Below are positions 43,165 to 55,294 of a stretch of DNA of 64,000 nt, piece after piece. The stretch is from Musa acuminata AAA Group. Its lineage: Eukaryota; Streptophyta; Magnoliopsida; Zingiberales; Musaceae. The translations under genes and the position numbers were made by a program. The stretch lies in NCBI RefSeq assembly GCF_036884655.1, contig NC_088354.1:18722001-18786000 (forward strand), read 5' to 3'. The notes under the pieces were generated by a model that saw only the letters and a program-made list of their open reading frames with translations, was not told the DNA's origin and did no database searches. How positions within the stretch are numbered: position 1 is the first letter of the stretch; every line of letters starts with the position of its first letter.

Positions 43165-45472
43165 TTATCTTTCATGCATGCTTGCTACCTTGCAAGCCTT
43201 GTATTAGCTAAACCTAATGCAATTAGAGAAGAAACTAAAGGATAGCTTAACTAAAGGAGGAAAACTTAGCTGCAGCCAGCATGGGTTTGAGAAGAGAAGG
43301 AAAGAAGAAGAAGAAGAAAAATAAGCTTCGCTTGAGGTTTTGCATCAACTCCCCATATTTGGGACTCAAACTTTTCTAAGGCAAGTGTTCTAACTCCATC
43401 CTATAGTAATCTTAATCTCTGTTTTAATCTTAATTTTTATATAATTTGAAAGATTTCAGCTTAGCACCAAACATTTCTTTCGTTTCAATATAAAGCCATG
43501 AATTTATAAGTTTTCGATAATCTGACCTCTATGTATTGTTTCATGCCTAACTTTTAGTATTAAACTTTGATTTAGGAAAAATATAATTCATTTGAAAGTA
43601 GACTCAAAGATATTTATTTGATACCTAGATTGAATGATTTGGAGTTTAAATGCCTATTAAGACTTTTATTTTAATTAACCCTATAGATTTTACAAAACAG
43701 CTATTGTAATTTCTGATCTCTTGTTGCTTAATTGCTTATAACTTTCTGCTGTGAACTCAGATTCATACAAAATATAATTTATTGGAAACTAGACTCAAAA
43801 TTATTTTTGTGATTACTTGATTTGAAATTTTTGGAGTATAATTGCAAACTAAAACATCTGTTTTTATCGACCTTGTGGATTCAGTAAAATAGAGCTTATG
43901 TTTTCATACCTTTCGCTATAAAATTATTTTTAACTCCCTGTTGTGAACTCCAATTCATGCAAAGCTTAATTTACCTAAAACTATATTGATAATCTTTCAA
44001 ATGAGACCTATTTTATATAAATTATAGTATAATTAGTTATACAAATGATTCATACAAAGTGCCTCTTAAATTCTACTATAATCGAGCTTTGGTCGATTTC
44101 GCCTCTTATTGTTTCTTCTCTTTGAAAATCAATTTTGGAAAAAACCCTTACTTTAGTTAAGCTTTACATTACTATTTTAAATTCTTGTATACTCTTGTCC
44201 TTTAATTATTTGTATACCTGATTTCATTATGTAAAGTTTATATTTGTATCGTAATGTTTTGTATAGGCATATGCAATCCATTGTTCCACATGTGTTTTCC
44301 GATATATTCCAATTTTATTGTTCACTATCCTTTTGTACTCTAGTGTTTATGAGATAAATGTGAACCTTTGCTAGAAACGGTAAAAAGAGTTATGCTTAAA
44401 GCCCACAATGCTATGCTAGTCCCCTATGATTTCACTCAAACATGGGTGGATGGAGCTCCCAGATGTGGGAGACTTATGTTTGGTGGTCTTTCAGAAATGA
44501 ATGGACCATATTATGCTATGATCCAACTTCACCTTCTATGTATTTGATATGATATCTAAAGCTTTCACTGTATTTCTATGCATGCTTTGGATAAGAATGA
44601 AATGAATACAACGTTATATGACATTTGAGCTTCTGTTCATATTTTGTTCTTTGATGTGTTCCGAAATGTTTATATGTCTTTGTTATGCCTTGAAAAATAC
44701 CATATATCATGGATATACTCTTTATGCCAATGATATGCTCCAATTACCTTTCCTCGATTGTATGAATAAAATATGCTTTGAACGATACGACATTGTAATT
44801 CTACATTCAAACAAAACATGGTTCTATTTCATCTAGTATCTTTGCTTTATATTTTGACACCTTATTTATTTGAAAACTATCCTCTTTGCTATGGATATGT
44901 TAGTCACTTGCTGAGCTTTATATGCTCACTCCGTTGCTATATAAATTTTTTAGGATAGCTTATTGCTCACTAAAATGTGTAAATTGGGTTGAGGCAGTGG
45001 AAAGCTAGAAGGTTTTGGGGGCAAATCTTTCATACTTGATAAGTTGATATTGTATAAGTTCCTTTTGTATGTATCAACGATAATCTAGATTGATGTATCT
45101 TATAAATATTTGAAAAGTATCCCTCATATCGAGATTTTGGGAATGTTAAGTTTAAATTGTGTAATGATATAAACATATGGTACATGTTGGTTTTGTGATT
45201 ATATAGATTCCTATGCTTATGGATTTATGATGTGGTTAGGGTTTAGTTGAGTTGGCTTTGGATTTTGTGAATCATTAAGTGATATGATTGTATGATGATA
45301 AATTGCACAGGTTTTATAAATTATGGATTATAGAGGTGAATTTTAACTTAAATATTTTCTTAGTGACCTCAAATGTGTGTTTGGATCCTGGATTATTATT
45401 GAATTATAATATTATTAATTTTGAGTTAGGTTCACACCTCCGGAATGAGGAGTAAATTCAGGGGGCGTAATA
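43165..45472 (+). repeat. Tekay 5' LTR, missing its first about 220 bp
   Basis: Aligns with 58640-60915 from TTTCATGCATG onward and ends GGGGCGTAATA. The roughly 2.3 kb differ from the 3' LTR at about 8-12% of positions by eye. Small frames inside are not genes. Confidence 0.85.
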
Positions 45473-45476
45473 GAGG

Positions 45477-45488
45477 TGGTATCAAAGC
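45477..45488 (+). promoter_or_regulatory. Tekay primer-binding site
   Basis: TGGTATCAAAGC, one mismatch from the initiator tRNA-Met complement, four bases after the LTR end. Confidence 0.82.
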
Positions 45489-45608
45489 ATGATTTGAGAA
45501 TTACTAAGATTTTTGATATACTAGATAAGCAATAAAATTTAGAGGTTTAGTGACTTTTATTCAGAGATTGATAAAAAAATTCTCTTTTGTTATTTTTAGG
45601 AAGCGAGG

Positions 45609-46585
45609 ATGATGGGGTCATCTGGTTCTCCTGTTGCATCTACTGCTGATCAATTGAGTGGAATTATGAGAACTCTGGAGACTATGATATAAGTGATGCA
45701 ACAATAAGTTCGACAAGGAAGAAATGATGGAACGGGGACATCAAACCAGACTGAGTTGGGAATTGAACATTTTAAAAAACTTAGTCCTCCTAGTTTTAGT
45801 GGTGAGTCTGATCCAATGGTAGTAGAACGATGGATGATGCAGAGAGAGAAAATATTTGACATCTTAAATTGTCCTGATGATCAGAAGGTTTCTCTTGCAG
45901 CCTTAATGTTGGAAGGAGAGGCTGAGCACTGGTGGAGAATGATTAAAAGGATTTCTGAAATCAAACATAAGCCAATCACATGGAAGGTATTCGTAGAAAA
46001 GTTCAACGATAAATATTTTCCAAATTGCATTAGAGAGCAGAAAGAATTAGAGTTCTTGGATCTCATCCAAGGAAATTTGACGGTTGCAAAGTATGAATCT
46101 AAATTCACTGAGCTCTCAAGATTTGCCACTCATATATCTGATGATGAAATTAGAAAAGTAAAGAAATTTCATAGGGGCCTAAGGCCAGCTATAAGAAGTC
46201 GAATATCAGCATTAAAAATCCAAGCTTATGCCGATATAGTTGGCAGGGCTTTGATAATTGAAAGAGACTTGGAGGAAATTCAGGAAATCAAGGACAAGAA
46301 AGATAAGAAGTTTATTAATAAAAATAAAAGAGGAAATGAATCAGAAACAAGTTATAAGAGGGTAAAGATGTTCAGATTTGAGAAAGGAAAACTACCATAG
46401 AGGACTCAATCATGTGCTAAATGTAGATTAAATCATGAAACAAGTCAATGTTTTTGGACGACTGAAGCTTATTTAGCTTGTGGGAAGTTAGATCATAAAG
46501 TAAGAGATTGCCCACTAAACAAGAAGAAAGAGCCACTGCCTCCTAAGTCAACAGCCCATGCCAAAGTATATGCTATTACTGAATA
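45609..46585 (+). pseudogene. Tekay gag
   Basis: The ATG at 45609 opens a frame with stops near 45690 and 45708. It then runs openly 45756-46400 with the chromoviral gag domain (FKKLSPPSFSGESDPMVVER, LEGEAEHWWRMIK, FNDKYFPNCIREQKELEFL). A degraded zinc knuckle (CGKLDHKVRDCP) follows after a stop at 46398. It formed the capsid in the ancestor. Confidence 0.85.
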
Positions 46586-46589
46586 AGAT

Positions 46590-46858
46590 TCTAAAGCCTC
46601 TAAATCACTTTTGTTTCACAATACTTTGCTTGTTACTTGGGCATTTAACCTAGACCCTTAGATTATATGCTATGTGTAACTACTGCTGTTGGGGATTCTT
46701 TGACAACAAACTTTGTTTATCCATCTTGTTTGATTTCTATTAGAGAATATAAACTTTTTGCTGATTTGATTCTCCTAGAGATCCAGGGTTTTGATATTAT
46801 ACTTGGCATAGATTGGTTATCTTCCTATCATGCTAGTATTCATTACTATATAAAATAA
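46590..46858 (+). pseudogene. Tekay protease
   Basis: The distal half of the retropepsin domain is readable: ADLILLEIQGFDIILGIDWL at 46756-46815, ending in a stop. The active-site DTG segment is not recognisable upstream. The stretch 46859-46983 is a stop-rich linker to RT. Confidence 0.72.
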
Positions 46859-46983
46859 TTACTTTCTGCATACCAGATCAACCTATATTTTACTTTGAGG
46901 GTATTAGGCATGATTTGTCTCCTTGCTTGATATCAGTACTTCAAGCTTATCATCTTATGTAGAAGGGTTGTTTTTGTTATATT

Positions 46984-47393
46984 GTGTGTGTAAAGGAGCA
47001 TTCAAATCAAGAAACTCACCTAAATGAAATTTCAGTGGTCAAAGAGTTCCCTGATGTATTTCAAGATGACTTGTCTGGTTTACCTCCAAATAGAGAGGGT
47101 GAATTTGTTATTGATTTGGTCCTCGGGACAACCCCAATATCTAAGCCTTCATATAGAATGGCACCACTCGAGCTAGAGGAATTGAAGAAGCAACTACAAG
47201 AACTATTAGATATGGGTTTCATTCGATCCAGTGATTTACCATGGGGTGCTCCGGTGCTATTAGTTAAGAAGAAGGATGGAACATTGAGGCTTTGTATTGA
47301 TTATAGACAGTTGAATCATGTGACAATAAAAAACAAGTATCTCCTACCCAAAATTAATGATTTGTTTGATTAATTGCAAGGTGCACAAGTATT
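46984..47393 (+). pseudogene. Tekay reverse transcriptase, N-terminal part
   Basis: [59 protein letters not shown] and [20 protein letters not shown] are textbook chromoviral RT blocks. A TAA at 47371 replaces a sense codon. The frame is cut at 47393 by the Reina-like element and resumes at 55686. Confidence 0.88.
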
Positions 47394-47774
47394 TAATAAG
47401 ACCCTAAAGTCTTATCGTAGGCTCTGATAACAAATGATAAGACCCTAAAGTCTTATCGTCGAAGAAAGGGGAGAAATGGGGATGATAATGATCACTTCGA
47501 GGGGATCGGCCTCCTTGATCGCTTCGAGGGGATCAGCCCTCCTTGATCACTTCGAGGGGATCAGCCTCCTAGGGTTTGTCAAAAGACAGAATAGTATTTT
47601 TCATAGATTATTGAAAAGAAGCAGTTATATCCCTATTTATAGAGTTCTACCCAGAGTCCATCAGGACTTGAACTCTAATAATAAATAAATATTAAATAAA
47701 TCTCTACTTGACTCTAATTGAACCAAACCGACTCAATAAACATTATTCAAAAGCTCAGAAAAATGGTCCTAACA
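47394..47774 (-). repeat. Reina-like 3' LTR
   Basis: 381 bp. The plus strand starts TAATAAGACC (expected TGATAAGACC) and ends CCTAACA. It contains an internal second copy of the LTR end plus a primer-binding-site remnant (GCTCTGATAACA at 47421-47432), and a 32-bp repeat around CTTCGAGGGGATC at 47490-47575. Confidence 0.82.
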
Positions 47775-47860
47775 TTTCCTCCCTCTTCAAATCAGTCTTG
47801 TCCTCAAGGCTGAGCAGCATCAATCTCGGGGAGCTTCTCTTTCAACACTTTAGCCATAGA

Positions 47861-48547
47861 CTATCTGCAACGCATCACAACCCGTTGATCAAGTAAGTAT
47901 GGTCTCCACTTTTTGAGAGTGTAAGCAATAGGTCGATCTTTCAGTGTAGTAATCGTTGCATGAAACTTCTGGCCATGTATAATCAATTTTATCTTTGAAC
48001 CTTTGCTATCACAAGTGAAAATTCGTCTATCAATGATCTTTACTTCGAATCTGTCATAGTCTTCAATGTGGTGGGCTAATTGGGCTGCAACTTTCCTGTC
48101 CATAAAATTATTAGTGCTATCTGTATCAATCAAAATAGTGACAGGTTGATGCTTCAATGTTCCTCCGATTTTCATAGTTTGTGGGTTAGTGTAGCTAGCC
48201 AATGCATGCATTGTATATGTGATGGCTTCAATATCTTCATCAGTTTTCATACCTTTATGATCGGAGTCCACATTCTTAGCTTTCGGTTCCTCTCCAATTG
48301 GTTCAATCATCAGAAGTTGCCCTTGTTTACATCGGTGCTCCATACTCCATTTTTCATTATAATACAAACCCTTTGCTGATCTTTCCTTAAGTTCTTCTTG
48401 GGTTAGTCTTCGGGTGTCAAGGCTTTGGTTGGGAATAGATAGGGCTGGTGGCTTACTGATCATCTGGTTATTGTCACTTCTGTTTCCATGATTTTCCCTG
48501 GTGATTTTTTTCTCATGTAGATGTGTGAATGAGATCGCAGCTATCAT
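47861..48547 (-). pseudogene. Reina-like gag C-terminus and protease
   Basis: A 228-codon open stretch. It includes the gag tail (RRLTQEELKERSAKGLYYNE) with the zinc knuckle reduced to one Cys/His pair (MEHRCKQGQ), a linker, and the retropepsin motif reading LIDTDSTNNFMD where an active enzyme has D-S/T-G. The Gly-to-Asp change would inactivate it. It ends within about 70 bp of the polypurine tract, so everything downstream of protease has been deleted. Confidence 0.8.
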
Positions 48548-48952
48548 AGTGCGAGGTTGATGAGCCTTAACTTCACATCGGATCTATGGAATAAGACATT
48601 TAATAAATGTATCCAGAAGTTGTCGTTCCGACCAATCTCTAGCTTGATTTGATAATCTTTCAAACCTACTCTAATATTCCAACACTGTAGAAGTCTGACA
48701 AATTTTTGAGAGCTGTCCATCCACCTTCATGTATGAGTAGATTATGTCACAATCTTGGGGCCCTTTTCTAGTATTTCCAGATCTGTGCAATGTAGAACTT
48801 GAGCTCCCACCTTGTTGAAATTTACTAAAGCTCCCCAGTAAGTCCTTTTTGAAATCATTAAGTACTTCTTGTAACCGGTTCTCAATTCTAATTTTCAATG
48901 CTTCCATTTGTGCTTTCACTGAGTTATCGGTGGCCATTTCGTAAGACTGCAA
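48548..48952 (-). pseudogene. Reina-like gag N-terminus, internally deleted
   Basis: From an ATG at 48950-48952 the frame gives MEALKIRIENRLQEVLNDFK and a serine-rich linker, then jumps to VLEYQSRFERL-type sequence with stops at 48671 and 48590. The central gag block (substrate of the usual gypsy gag domain) is missing. Confidence 0.65.
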
Positions 48953-48989
48953 ATCTGTAATCTCAACTCCTATTTTTGGTGTTGGTCAA

Positions 48990-50620
48990 GGGCATCAATC
49001 AGTGCCCTATTCGGTGCTGCTGTTGTGACGTAGTCGGTGGCAACACTATGAGAATGAAGGGTTGCTGCGAGGATGCAGGGATGTAGCTGCGGTCGCCGTG
49101 TGGGAAGCAGCGATGCTTGTTGCGGTCGCTGCGTAGAGGGATCGTTGTTGCTGAGGGCTTGGAGGCAGCGATGGTGGTGCGGCTAGGGCAGCACCGCCAA
49201 GGGCTCACCGCTGTGATGGCTGCGACGACGCGGATGGAAGGCAGCGTTGCTCTATTTCTGTCACACTACGGAAGGAGGCGCTAGTGAGAGGTAACGATGC
49301 TTGTTGCAGTCGCTGCGTGGAGGGATCACTGCTGCTGAGGGCTGGGAGGCAGCGATGGTGATGTGGTTGGGGGCAGCGCCGGCAAGGACTCGCCGCTGCG
49401 GTGGCTGCGATGGAGGAAGAGTTGCTGCCCTATGTTTTTGTCACCGTGTGAGATGAGAGCACCGAGGCTGAAAGGCGACGGTTGTGACTGCTGTGACCCA
49501 AGGAAGCAATCGTCGAGCAGCCGGGTTGAGGCTGCGGTGATGCCAACCAACAACTGCAGCAGCGGAGGCAGAACAAGAGGGAGGTGGCGTTGAAGCGGCC
49601 GGGGTTGAGGCTGCAGTGGTGGCAACCGGCGGCTGCGGCAAAGATGCAGAGCAAGGGGGCTGCAGCAACGGTGCAGATCGAGGGGGTTGAGGTGAAGGCT
49701 GCGGTGGCTGGCAGCAGCAGTCGTGGCAGGCTGGGCAGCGAGCGGCGTCGTCGCTGGCTGGGCAGCAGTGGCGACGGTGGTGGCAACCGGCGTTCGCAGC
49801 AGCAAGAGGATTGCCCTGTTTCTCGGTCACAATGGGGCAGAGCAAGGGGGAGTGGCGGCGGTCGTTCTCGCCCGAGCCAGGGGGAGCGGCGGTCGCCGCA
49901 CGGTGGCTGGCAGTGGTGGTGGGTCGGCTGGAAGGCGACAGCGCTCGAGGCGTGGCTGCGATCGACGAGGGGCTGCGGAAACAGAGGAAGCTCTGTTTCT
50001 GCAACCGCTGCAAGGAGGGGCTGCGGCAACCGGCGGCTACGGCTGCGGTGCCGGCGGTCCTTCTCGCTCGAGCGAGATGGGGACGCAAGGAGAAGAGGTC
50101 GCTGGCCGGGTGATCGAGTGGCGGCGATGTGGCTGGGAAAAGTGGTGGTGACGCGGCTGGGAACAAGGGCAATCCGTGAGTTGCCCTGTTTCGGTCGCCG
50201 CGAGGAGGGCGACAATCGGCGGCTGCGGCTGCCACCCAAGGGGAGGTGGGCGGCGGTGGAGAGGCAGCGGTGGTCGCGCGGCTGGGAGCAGCGTCACCAA
50301 CGATCGCCGAGGAGGAGAGGTCGAGCCGCTGCGCTGCGACGCAAGGGGAGCCGGGCGGCGGCAGTAGGGCTGGGATGGACGCTGGCAGCGTCGTCTCCTG
50401 GCCGGGGAACAGCGGCGGCGGTGGTCGCCGGCCGGGAAGCGGGGCGATGGTGGGCGCTGGCCGGAGAGCAGCGGCGGCGGGTGAGCTGGCCGGAAGCAGG
50501 GGACGCAGGGGTGGCTGCGGCTTCTTCTTCCTCTCGTGTTTTTCTTTTCTTTTTTTGTTTTTTTTGTTTTTTTAACGAGATGGGGCAGCGAGGAGGTCGA
50601 GAGGTGGTCGAAGGTCGCTG
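48990..50620 (-). repeat. GC-rich degenerate tandem repeats (about 184 bp) in the Reina-like leader
   Basis: CGATGCTTGTTGC recurs at 49111 and 49295 (184 bp) with long flanking similarity. A TGCCCTGTTTCTCGGTCAC-like marker recurs near 49250, 49430, 49811, 49995 and 50183, again multiples of about 184-190. The sequence is GCNGCN-rich on both strands, so large overlapping frames exist in all directions (up to 355 codons). I treat them as artefacts. A poly-T/C tract at 50521-50572 ends the array. Confidence 0.7.
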
Positions 50621-50623
50621 GCC

Positions 50624-51069
50624 TGACACGGACATAGCTGGTTTTGCCTAAGTCGTGCGGCACCCTTGCGTGTCCGTCCGCAAAGGTCAGCCTCCCCGAA
50701 GCCTCCCATTGTCCCTTAGGACCACCAAAAGAGAGAACGGGTTAGAGAGAACGCCTCAATCGGGATCCACAAGCAAACATCTCCGAAAAACACTTCATAG
50801 ACAATGCAAATTACAAACAGACTTTACAAGCTCTGAACAGTGGCACAACAAAGGGTAAAATGGTCCATTACAGATCGAAAATCTCTCGCACGTGTCCACA
50901 TGACACAACCTTTATTTACAAGCTTAAAGAGGCTACCAACCCAACTAAAATGGGACTATTAAGTCTTCGGCCGCCCCTTTACATGCTGTACAAGGCATGA
51001 ACATGCCAACAGACACGGACAGATATAAGCATTACATCAAACACCTTGTTTAGAAGTTTGTCCGTGACA
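50624..51069 (-). repeat. LARD-B 3' LTR
   Basis: 446 bp, TGACACGGAC to GTCCGTGACA. The ends are a near-perfect 10-bp inverted repeat. Confidence 0.9.
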
Positions 51070-52584
51070 TTCTCCCCCACTTATCCCTTCGACGTCCTCG
51101 TCGAAGCCGTTGTGAACACTGCAACTCTTCGCCTTTGCTGAGTCTTCATCTTCCGCTCCAGCTGCAATGCGCCTCCTGGCTCCTAGTTGCTCTCCGCTGC
51201 TATTTTTTTTTTTTTTGAGTAGTCGAACCTTTGATCCGCCATGCTGCTTCAACTCGCCAATGACTCTGACTCTGGTGTGGGGTTGGCTGAGTTGTGTTGA
51301 TCCTCGTTGATTCCTGCGGATCCACCAAATGAAGGAAAAGACCATCCTTACTGTGCCAGTCTCTCAAAATTTCCACATGCTGCTTGAACTGGGTGGATGC
51401 TTGTTGGAGCTTTAACGAGCATCGTCTCGCAAACTTCTGAAGTTTTGGGTCCTTCCTCCACAAAATCTGCTCATTGACTCTTCTTTCAGTTAGTTGTCAC
51501 ATCCAAGTAGGTTCGCATCACTTCCGCTTTCGATTGGCATTTCGTTGGGAAATGAAGCGGACAATCTACTCTCAGTAGCACTGATAACCGTTGGTGAGGA
51601 TTTGACAACTATTGTCTTCCATTATCTTCGAAGGGTCTTTGAACTTGTGCAGAGCTCCTCTACTGGATAGATAAGAGAATTGGGGTACTCGGTTTCGCCC
51701 ATTCTCTTGAGAGTTGAGAAGGCAAAGGTTACTTGACTTCGCCCGCCTCCTCGAGGTTGTACTTCATGCATCGAGCTGGTTACTGGCCTTCGCCTGCTCT
51801 TTGCTCACATTCTGAAGCACTTGAAGTGTTTGCACTCCTTGCGTTGAGTTAGCTACTGTGATTCACCTTCTCAATGCCATCGAACTTCTGGAATGCGGGA
51901 AGTTTTCACCCCAACTTGGAGTAATTCTCTGATAGATGAGGTCGCCTCTGGGATTGTACCGTCTTCTCCATCAACCCTGCCGCCTACTCCACTGAGTAGC
52001 AAAGGTACAGCACCGCGTACTGCTTGCTTCGTTCCTTGGTCGTGCACTCTTGCATGACCCGAAGTCCTTCACTTACGGCTCTCTTGATGAGAAACTTGTT
52101 GACACTGGTCTTACGAAGTTTCTTGGCCTCTGCCCTTCAGCCTTGTCTCGGTACTTGGAGATTGCCTCTGCATACTCCACCTCCTCGGCCCCTTTCACGA
52201 CCAAGCGCTCTCCCTCCATGAGAGCAAGGGATCAATGACTTTTACGGAAGTCCCGCCTCTGCGGTACCATGGCGCTGCCATGCCCATGGCACTACTATCC
52301 GTCGCCTCGCATCTGCATCCCTTTTCTTCACGATCAGTAGATATGTTTCCGTGGCACTCCTCTGAGTCCACCTCCATTCTAACTGATGCTTGATTTTGGG
52401 TAGCTAAGTCCCTCTGGACTCGTCGTCGCTTCCTCGCCCCTTTCGACCCCCTGCTTCAACACCTCTGTGTTCTCCAAGCAGTCTATTTGGTCGATGGAAA
52501 GACAGACTGCAACTCCCATGCATGGCCTCTGCCATCGCGTTGTAGGGTTTGCACCAATTCTGTTCTCCTTAGCTTCCTTGGTAG

Positions 52585-53503
52585 CAACGTTCGCTTACTC
52601 GACCTTGTCCTCTGACTTGTCGGGCTCCCTTAAGCGAATATGATCTTTGGAGCAGTCCAACTCTCCAGCTGCTTCGATCATACCTCTGCATGATCAAGTC
52701 CCTCCCATGGAACTCACTGGTACTTGCATTCGAACTTTTCCCTTGGTGGAACCCAGCCCCCATATGCTGATGACCAAGGTTTTCATCCGATGCAAAATTC
52801 GGTGCACGCCCGGAAGACCCGCATCTGCGGTACCATGGCCTTCACTCCTTGAATCCATAGCCCTTCTTGTCGTCGTGTTGTTCACCAAAGCGGAGCTCCC
52901 AGTAGCTCCCGATCATACCTCCATATGATCTCATCCCTCACGGGACCCGGTCGTGTGTATCGCATTGCCATCGAACTGTTCCACCACGATCCGCTGCACC
53001 ATATCGCCTCCTGGTGACATCTCCATTGCATTCTGATCCTTGTGGAATAAACTCGAATTGTGAACCCTCTATGTGTGGCCTCTGCCAATACATCGCAGGG
53101 TCTCCTCCACCTTCGATTTTGTTCGCTCCTTTGGCAATCGACCTTCATCCACCCACTCTTGGGTCACACCTAGATGAAGCACCATTCTAGGACAGTCCGT
53201 CGCCTAGTAGCTCCCGAAGTCCACCGACTTCACTGTAATTTGTGCACCATTGTCTGGATCCTGGGCCTCTGCCCCTACCAGCACAATCTCCGCTGCGCAC
53301 CGCTTCCTTCATAGCAACTCGAATGGCAACACTGTGGCATATTCTTCAAGAGTACCCGCCTCTGCGTCCTCTTGCCCCGTGCTAAGGCCTTCTGTACCCA
53401 ACTTCACCTCCGAAAATTGAGTCGCCTTAGTTCCTCCATCAAATGCTTCTCCGAGATAAGGTGCATGTGCCCCGAAGCTCCCTTCGTCTTTGGCACCATG
53501 CAA
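52585..53503 (-). pseudogene. Decayed sense-strand reading frame inside LARD-B (unknown protein)
   Basis: In element orientation one frame can be followed for about 300 codons from 53503 to 52585 with about seven stops, fewer than the 14 or so expected by chance. Most stops are TGA or TAG at former CGA/TGG-like codons. Peptides such as GGTKATQFSEVKLG, AEIVLVGAEAQDP and TKGKVRMQVPVSSMGG also appear in LARD-A in the same frame. I do not recognise the protein; it could be a highly derived gag or a captured gene fragment. It may instead be chance. Confidence 0.4.
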
Positions 53504-54749
53504 GATGAGTCCGCTCCGTCAGAATGAAGGAACCATGGAACAACATGATCCTACTCTTGCCTCTGCAAGAGTTCATGTCCTTGACCTCTGTCTAAGGAAA
53601 GCACTGTGTCTCTGCTCCACGTTCCAACTTCTATGCTGGCTCCCTTCATGCGGCTTGGGTACTTCGCCAAGTTACACCCAAGTTGCTCCGCTCCTCGTTT
53701 TTGCATTGAGTTGATGGTGGCCCTCGCGCCCACCATTCCACGGGTCAGCCCTCCCTTGAGTCCGATCTCCACATCGACTCCAAGTGTGCCTTCATTTAAG
53801 TTGCTTCAGGTTGCTCCCCCACTTGATCTCGCAATGCATCCACCAATGCATTCTCTCGACGAGATCATGCGACAACTCCTCGCCGCTTGCTCAGTCCACC
53901 GAGCTTCGTGGAGTTGTTGTTTGTTGAGGTACGCCTCCTCAACATGTGAGGTCCGTCTCACATGATTCTCCCTCTGGAGAGCCGGGACTTATCCCTCCTG
54001 GATAACTGTCCCATTGGAGCGACATCTCTCTTCCTTTCGGAGACCACCATCCCCTTGGACTACTCCGATCTGCTGAACAAACTATGCATTGTTCTGCCTC
54101 CTGCAAACGCACTTGCTAGATTGTGACTCCCCGTCAATACAGCCCCCGCTGCACCCCTCAAGGCCTAGCAACATGCTAAACTCATTGCACACTTCAGCCT
54201 CCTACGGACGTATCCTTCACATGCCGAAGAGAAAGTTTCAATGCTCCATGGCGCCGAGTTTCGGTCGCCTTGGGATGGCCACGAACATTCCATCGTCCGC
54301 ATACAAGCCCATGCATGAGTACCAAATTCTTCGAGTTAGCAATTCCCATCACTTCTGTGAGCTTTGCATAACTCTTTTGGTCGTTGAGCAACTCATTCCA
54401 CCTTGGATGGTCTCATTCTTGCCAAGCGCCTCGCTTGCCTAGAGCACCATCAAGTATAGTTGTCAACGTTGAGCCGTAGCTCAAACTCAGCCATCCCAAC
54501 CTTTGTGCACTCCAAATTCTTCCAAGCTTGCCTGTTCTCGTGGTGCCTCTTGCGCGAAGGGTTGGCCATTCCTCTGAATGCCAATCTCAGATGCCCGCTC
54601 CTCTGAGCGACTCTTTTCCCTACATCTCCATGCCCGTTTTCCCTCAAACGGTTGCGCGTGTGCTGACTGCCCTCAAAGCAGCCCCGCTAGGTCCCCCACG
54701 TTTGCATGCCAAGTGTTTCTATGAGTGCTTGTCCCACTCTGATACCATA

Positions 54750-55195
54750 TGACACGGACTTAGCTGGTTTTACCTAAGTCGTGCGGCACCCTTGCGTGTC
54801 CGTCCGCAAAGGTTAGCCTCCCCGAAGCCTCCCATTGTCCCTTAGGACCACCAAAAGAGAGAACGGGTTAGAGAGAACGCCTCAATCGGGATCCACAAGC
54901 AAACATCTCCGAAAAACACTTCATAGACAATGCAAATTACAAACAGACTTTACAAGCTCTGAACAGTGGCACAACAAAGGGTAAAATGGTCCATTACAGA
55001 CCGAAAATCTCTCGCACGTGTCCACATGACACAACCTTTATTTACAAGCCTAAAGAGGCTACCAACCCAACTAAAATGGGACTATTAAGCCTTCGGCCGC
55101 CCCTTTACATGCTGTACAAGGCATGAACATGCCAACAGACACGGACAGATATAAGCATTACATCAAACACCTTGTTTAGAAGTTTGTCCGTGACA
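54750..55195 (-). repeat. LARD-B 5' LTR
   Basis: 446 bp, TGACACGGAC to GTCCGTGACA. It is directly preceded (plus strand) by the primer-binding-site complement and followed by GGCC. Confidence 0.9.
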
Positions 55196-55294
55196 GGCCG
55201 GGGAAACAACGACAACGGTGAAGAAAGAGTTGCCTTGTAGTGGTGGTGGGGAAGAAGGGAAGCAAGGCTGCGGCGGGCTACACTAATGATCGTT

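Larger units (their letters stand above)
42092..43165 (-). mobile_element. Copia-2, 3' part (left of Tekay)
   Basis: Minus-strand 3' LTR (about 42092-42636), polypurine tract (complement, 42637-42650) and the RNase H end of pol. It is the other side of the Tork-like element at 60916-64000; the LTR sequences match. Part of reverse transcriptase is missing between the two sides. Confidence 0.8.
50624..55195 (-). mobile_element. LARD-B: second copy of the large non-autonomous LTR element
   Basis: 446-bp LTRs (50624-51069, 54750-55195) differ at about six to eight sites, so it is younger than LARD-A. Flanked by GGCC (50620-50623, 55196-55199), a 4-bp duplication or a 5-bp one with a mismatch. 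Minus-strand primer-binding site (complement CTCTGATACCA, 54737-54747) and polypurine tract (complement TTCTCCCCCACTT, 51070-51082). The 3.68-kb interior is co-linear with LARD-A apart from a segment of about 100 bp near 53745-53845 absent from LARD-A. Confidence 0.88.

Noticed and set aside
49430..50663. Large overlapping frames (up to 355 codons) on both strands, rich in Ala/Arg/Gly or Pro/Ser
   Set aside because: The region is GC-rich and tandemly repetitive, so stops are rare in all frames. Products are low-complexity and match nothing; the span is the leader of the Reina-like element and runs into LARD-B.
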